This document shows positions 60,150 through 64,000 of a stretch of 64,000 bases of DNA, piece by piece (within the stretch, counting starts at the first letter, position 1; each line of letters begins with the position of its first letter). Where the stretch lies: assembly GCA_031266665.1 (NCBI GenBank), contig JAISAO010000070.1, positions 1-64,000 of the forward strand, given 5' to 3'. Both the position numbers and the translations under genes were made by a program. The notes under the pieces are model-generated. The model made no database searches. It was not told where the DNA came from and saw nothing but the letters and a program-made list of their open reading frames with translations. The DNA is from Propionibacteriaceae bacterium. GTDB taxonomy: Bacteria; Actinomycetota; Actinomycetes; Propionibacteriales; Propionibacteriaceae.

Positions 60150-63005
60150 TCAGAGGGCGACCTTGAGCTCCCAAGCGGGGTCGAAGGCGCCGGCCTCGGC
60201 CACATAGGCGTAGTCGGCGTAGGCCTCGGCCAGCAGGATGGGCCAGACTTGGGCCAATTCCAATTGGCCGATATCGGCCTGGCGGAAGACCAGTTCGGTG
60301 ACCGCCGCCGGGGCCTGCTGCTCCGGCAGCTGCGAGCCGGTGAAGTTTAGTTCCAAGACGATGCCCGCCCCGGGCAACTCTTTTTGGTAATAGGTGAACC
60401 AGGAGCTTTCGTTTATCCCCCGGGTGTAGCCGCGTTGGCCGGCCCGCGTTCGGATGGCGAAGTTGTCCGACAACCAGCCCTTATGGTCGTCGATGACGTC
60501 GGCCCCGGCGGCGAAGTCGGGCGGCGCGGCCGTGAACTGATCGAACAAGGGCCGCACCTGATGGGCGACCAGACTGTCGCGCCAGAGGGTGGACGCCTCC
60601 GATCCGATTGTCATGCGGTGGGCCAACTCCACCCGGGCCGCCGGCTCCAAGATCACGGCCTCGTCGGTGGCCCCCAAGCACTCCCCCGCCGGTGTGGGCC
60701 GGAATAGCTGTTGGCCGCCGGGAGCGTCCGCCCGCCAGACCAGGGTGGTGGCCAAGAACCGCATCAGCGGGTGCTCGACCCAAAGTTGACGCCATTCGGT
60801 CGCCGGCCAGCTCCGACCGGAACACATGGCCTCGAACAGCCGGGTGGTCTGCAGCCTGACCGTCTGGGTCAGCTCTTTCCTGGCCCCGGACAATTGGGCG
60901 GCGGCCTGTTTGACCACATCCGGGTCGTCGCCCACACCGGCCTTGGGCAAAGCCTTGACCGGCTGACCCTCGGCGTTGAACAACTCGATGGCGAAAGCCC
61001 CGGTCTTAGGACGGCGGGCGATCCGGCCCTGGAACTGGCGGCGCCCCAGGTCTAACTCCAAGACGCCGTCCTGGTCGAAGCCGGCGGTGGCGATGGTGCG
61101 GTCGGCCAACTGGTCCATCGACCAGCCTTGGCGCTCGGCGATCTGTTGGACCAATTCCGCCGCCTTGGCCTTGACAGTCGCCTGGCGGTGGGAGCGGGCC
61201 ACGCTGAGGACGAATTGGATCGCGGCCGGCGAGTCGTTGGCGGCGGCGGCGCAGACCAGGGCCTCGATCTGGGCCCGTCGGGCGCGGTGGTCCCGGTCGT
61301 AACGCCGGCCCCATTCGGCCAGCAGATAGCCCGGGGCGCCAGCCGTCAGGGCCAAGACGCCTTTACTGGCGATGGCCGAGCCGGCGTATCCCCTGGCCCG
61401 TTCCTGTCGTAGCTGCTCAAGGATCCGCTCCTCGGCCTCAGCTTTCAAGCGATGTCGATGCCACAATGAAAGTTGCTCAACGGCGTGGCGCCGACAGTCC
61501 TCGTCCGATGGGCGGATGGTGTCCTGGGCGGTCCAGGCCTCCAGGGCGAAACGGCCCAGGGCCTCTCGGCTGGACTGGTCCAACAGCCCCACATAGATCG
61601 GGATCAGCCCGGCCCCCATCGGGTCTTTCAACTTGTCGGCCAAGACCGCCCACCAACGGATGATCACGGGATCGACCGGCCCGCCCGTGGCCCAGCGGCA
61701 AGATGGCAGGCCGTCCAACGGGAACCAGCCGAAATCGGCCGGGAATCGCCCGGCCAACCCTTTGACGGCCGCCCGGCCCAGGACCTCGGAGGTCAGGTAT
61801 TGGGCGATGTCTTGGCCCAGGGCGGACAGGGCGGCCAGGATGGCGGCCTGGACCGGCTCGCGCTTCTCCTTGGACCAAGCCCGGCTCAAAGCCTCGACCG
61901 CCCCGGGGTCGCCCAGCCGCCCCAGCCAGGCGGCGGCGTTGGCCCTGACCTCCTGCTCGGGGGCGGTCAGCCGTTGGGCGGCCAAGTCGACGGCGCCGGG
62001 CCAGACCTCCAACACGGCCTGGGCCTGGCGGCGGTGGCGCCGCCTGGGGCCGACGGCCCACTCGACCAAAACCGGTAGCAGTTCAGGCGGCGGCGCCGGG
62101 AACATGGCCAAGATCCGCAATGCCAGTCTCAGCTCCGAGTCGTGTTTATACGCGGGTCTGGGATTGGGGACTAGGCCCAGGGCTTGTTCCAGCCAGAGCG
62201 GGTGTTGGGCGAAGAAGGGCCAGACGTGCTGCGGCGACAAGCGGCCGATCATCCAGGCCGCCAGTTGGGCGGTCTCATCGACCGGATCGGGCAGGTTGGT
62301 CGTGGCCAAGACCCGGAAGACCGTCCGCAAGTCCTCGTCACGCAACTTGAGTTGGCTTAACTCCCAGGGGAGGTCGCGGCTGGTGGGAGCGCGGTAGGCC
62401 CGCGCCACCCCGGCCAGGGGGAAGCGGGCCATGAACTGGGCGAAGAGGTGGGCCAGGCCGGGGAAGGCCGGCGGCTGATCGGTCTTGAGGTTGAGGTAGT
62501 CGACCAGTTGGACCAATTGGGAGCGGTCGACCAGACATATCTGATCCAGCTCGTGGCGCCACCAGACATTGGGCCGTTCGGCCCGCTCGCGCTCGGCGGC
62601 GGCCACCTTCTGGGCCAGGACGACCTCCATCGCCGGGACGATCAGCGGGGGCTCCGGCCCGGGCGACAGCGGCGTGATCGGCGGCAGCGTCAACCCGGAG
62701 GCCATCGTCACACCGGACAACGGCTCCACCCCGGGCGGCGGCTCGAACGAGACCGGCGGTCCCGGCGGCACCCAGGCGGCGGGAGACACAGACTCAGCCG
62801 TCCCCACGTCAGCCGACGACACGAACCCAACCGGCTCCACACCGGCAAACGACACAAACCCAGCCGGCTCCAGACCGGCCGGCGGATCCGACGGCGGGAC
62901 CGCCGCCGCAGCCTCATCGTCCGACTCGCCCGAGACGGACTGGGCGGGGACAGACGGTCGGCGCGGCTTGAGGCCGAGGGCGGCCGCCAACCGACCCAGC
63001 ATCAT
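60150..63005 (-). CDS. DUF4132 protein, short paralogue
   Basis: 951 residues. It begins MMLGRLAAALGLKPRR like its neighbour, but the first helical region (about 350 residues) is absent. In its place is a Pro/Ser/Val/Glu linker with internal repeats (EPAGFVSFAGVEPVGFVSS). From LTLPPITPLSPGPEPPL (about residue 105) to the end it aligns closely with the long paralogue. It lies 26 bp after the oxidase-like gene. Confidence 0.87.
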   Translation of the reverse strand: MMLGRLAAALGLKPRRPSVPAQSVSGESDDEAAAAVPPSDPPAGLEPAGFVSFAGVEPVGFVSSADVGTAESVSPAAWVPPGPPVSFEPPPGVEPLSGVTMASGLTLPPITPLSPGPEPPLIVPAMEVVLAQKVAAAERERAERPNVWWRHELDQICLVDRSQLVQLVDYLNLKTDQPPAFPGLAHLFAQFMARFPLAGVARAYRAPTSRDLPWELSQLKLRDEDLRTVFRVLATTNLPDPVDETAQLAAWMIGRLSPQHVWPFFAQHPLWLEQALGLVPNPRPAYKHDSELRLALRILAMFPAPPPELLPVLVEWAVGPRRRHRRQAQAVLEVWPGAVDLAAQRLTAPEQEVRANAAAWLGRLGDPGAVEALSRAWSKEKREPVQAAILAALSALGQDIAQYLTSEVLGRAAVKGLAGRFPADFGWFPLDGLPSCRWATGGPVDPVIIRWWAVLADKLKDPMGAGLIPIYVGLLDQSSREALGRFALEAWTAQDTIRPSDEDCRRHAVEQLSLWHRHRLKAEAEERILEQLRQERARGYAGSAIASKGVLALTAGAPGYLLAEWGRRYDRDHRARRAQIEALVCAAAANDSPAAIQFVLSVARSHRQATVKAKAAELVQQIAERQGWSMDQLADRTIATAGFDQDGVLELDLGRRQFQGRIARRPKTGAFAIELFNAEGQPVKALPKAGVGDDPDVVKQAAAQLSGARKELTQTVRLQTTRLFEAMCSGRSWPATEWRQLWVEHPLMRFLATTLVWRADAPGGQQLFRPTPAGECLGATDEAVILEPAARVELAHRMTIGSEASTLWRDSLVAHQVRPLFDQFTAAPPDFAAGADVIDDHKGWLSDNFAIRTRAGQRGYTRGINESSWFTYYQKELPGAGIVLELNFTGSQLPEQQAPAAVTELVFRQADIGQLELAQVWPILLAEAYADYAYVAEAGAFDPAWELKVAL

Positions 63006-63031
63006 CGCCCCTCGCTCTCAGCGCCGTCGGC

Positions 63032-63751
63032 TCAGCGGTTCAGGCGCTCGACCAGCGCCCGGACCGAGGGCGGGATCTGCTCCGGGTTCTGGGTCTCCGG
63101 GCTGGGCCGGGGCTGGTCGGCCCGCAGGGCCAGCGGCACCACCCCGGCCCAGACGCCCCGGTCCTCGCCGTCGTCCGGGCTCTCGCCCTGGTAGGACTGG
63201 GCCAGCTTGACCGTCGCCTGGGTCAGGCCCAGGGCCAGCACGGCGGTCTTTTTGACCTCCTGGCCCAGCGGCGGTCGGACCTCTTGGCGGCGCCCCGGCG
63301 TGATGTGGTCGACCAGGAAGCCCAAGGCGGCCGGCAGCAGGTCGGGGGCGACCAGCCGGGCGCGGCCGTAGATGACGGCGCTGCGGTAATGGGCCGAGGA
63401 GCCGAAGGTCGAACGGGCGAAGACCAGGCCGTCCAGCAGCGAGACGCAGACCGCCACGTCGACGCCGTTGCTGCCGGCCTGCTCGAACAGGCCGGCAGCC
63501 GGCGAGCCGTGCAACAACAGTTGGGGGCCGTGGCCGTCGCGCAGGTCGCCCACGGCGTGGAAGAAGGGCAGCGCCACCGGCCAGCCGCGACGGACGAAGG
63601 CGACGTGGGCCACCAAGGCCTCGTCCAAGATGGCGGCCAGGGCCGCCGGGTCGCCCGACTGCCGCTCCGGATTACGGGTCAGGGTCAGGTTGGGGCCGAC
63701 GCGGACGCCGCCCTCCAACCGTTCGGCCAGGCTGAGGCCGGGCTCGGACAT
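63032..63751 (-). CDS. Pyridoxamine 5'-phosphate oxidase-like FMN-binding protein
   Basis: The 239-residue protein matches the Pyridox_ox_2 (NimA-like) family: LAAILDEALVAHVAFVRRGWPVALPFFHAVGD, QLLLHGSPAAGL, VDVAVCVSLLDGLVFARSTFGSSAHYRSAVIYGRA. It probably binds FMN or F420 and reduces small molecules. GAGGTGACC precedes ATG 63751; that start lies 19 bp after the glnS stop. Confidence 0.85.
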   Translation of the reverse strand: MSEPGLSLAERLEGGVRVGPNLTLTRNPERQSGDPAALAAILDEALVAHVAFVRRGWPVALPFFHAVGDLRDGHGPQLLLHGSPAAGLFEQAGSNGVDVAVCVSLLDGLVFARSTFGSSAHYRSAVIYGRARLVAPDLLPAALGFLVDHITPGRRQEVRPPLGQEVKKTAVLALGLTQATVKLAQSYQGESPDDGEDRGVWAGVVPLALRADQPRPSPETQNPEQIPPSVRALVERLNR

Positions 63752-63770
63752 GGTCACCTCGTCACCTGTT

Positions 63771-64000
63771 CTAGTTGTTCTCGGCGGCCGGGGGCCGCCC
63801 ACTGTTCTCGGCGGCCTGGGGCCGCCCCTTGCTCTGGCCGGCGGCCGGCCGCCCGCCAGCCGATTCAGGCTGTTGGCGGCGGTTGATGGCGGCCCACTCG
63901 TCGCGCAGCCCGACCGTGCGGTGGAACCACAACGGCCGCCGGGGGTCGGCCGCGAAGTAGCCCAGGCGCTCGAATTGCACCACCTGGCCGGGCGGGGCCT
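63771..64000 (-). CDS. glnS: Glutaminyl-tRNA synthetase, C-terminal end (runs off the window)
   Basis: The visible 76 residues include QVVQFERLGYFAADP and LWFHRTVGLRDEWAAINRR, the conserved end of GlnRS anticodon-binding domain. An extra tail follows, with a short repeat (GRPQAAENS, GRPPAAENN) encoded by a roughly 27-bp imperfect tandem repeat. The catalytic part lies beyond 64000. It probably heads the transcript that continues into the DUF4132/MoxR cluster. Confidence 0.85.
   Translation of the reverse strand, partial: APPGQVVQFERLGYFAADPRRPLWFHRTVGLRDEWAAINRRQQPESAGGRPAAGQSKGRPQAAENSGRPPAAENN

Overview
The window is high-GC DNA from an actinobacterium. The evidence is a mycothiol-biosynthesis gene, an actinobacterial-type EF-Tu, GTG starts, apparently leaderless promoters, MmpL-type and WXG100-like proteins, and GC-rich terminators without T-runs. 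Propionibacteriales or Actinomycetales would fit, but the lineage cannot be fixed from the sequence alone. No rRNA, tRNA or CRISPR array was seen.

Layout. 1-2403 (minus): three small helical/WXG-like proteins, a lipoprotein and the N-terminal half of an Mbeg1/DUF2974-type lipase, an arrangement like a type VII secretion lipase toxin locus. 2906-9473 (minus): a DUF4143 ATPase with a 23-bp tandem array upstream, a fatty-acid activation pair (acyl-CoA synthetase and thioesterase), an old-yellow-enzyme and a DUF6226-like protein. 9639-10012: 3' remnant of a group II intron. 10179-17068: gltX, an MMPL exporter with a divergent TetR and three phased operators, an orphan AbiEi-like antitoxin behind a perfect 24-bp palindrome, and tuf. 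17385-20532: a TauE permease and a single gene fusing MshA and MshB, two mycothiol enzymes. 20774-24965 (minus): ABC exporter plus NarL-type two-component system.

25435-35931 is nucleoside salvage: deoD on plus; phosphomannomutase on minus; and a minus operon of nucleoside ABC transporter (ATPase, two permeases), cdd, deoA, deoC and a YgjV-GNAT fusion. The BmpA-type binding lipoprotein lies apart at 42602. Imported nucleosides would be deaminated (Cdd), phosphorolysed (DeoA, DeoD), and the deoxyribose phosphate isomerised by a phosphomutase and split by DeoC.

36291-39897 is a very large TPR membrane protein whose start is split from its body by a run of 12 C. From 39900 to 49670 lies an accessory region of small conflict modules, most of them broken: an HTH/PIN pair whose toxin has collapsed to 18 codons, its intact paralogue, a HigBA-like pair with a frameshifted toxin, one complete RelB/DinJ antitoxin without toxin and one remnant, a DUF3990 three-gene cassette, and an XRE-controlled membrane-protein cassette. 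serS sits inside this stretch, and its 3' end is duplicated around the HigBA-like cassette; the second copy carries a 155-bp MITE.

49678-64000 (minus) is a conserved cluster: end of glnS, a pyridoxamine-oxidase-like protein, two tandem DUF4132 proteins, a MoxR AAA+ ATPase, DUF5682, VWA and SWIM proteins. It matches the yehI/yehL/yehM/yehP/yehQ group of E. coli and is largely coupled by start/stop overlaps.
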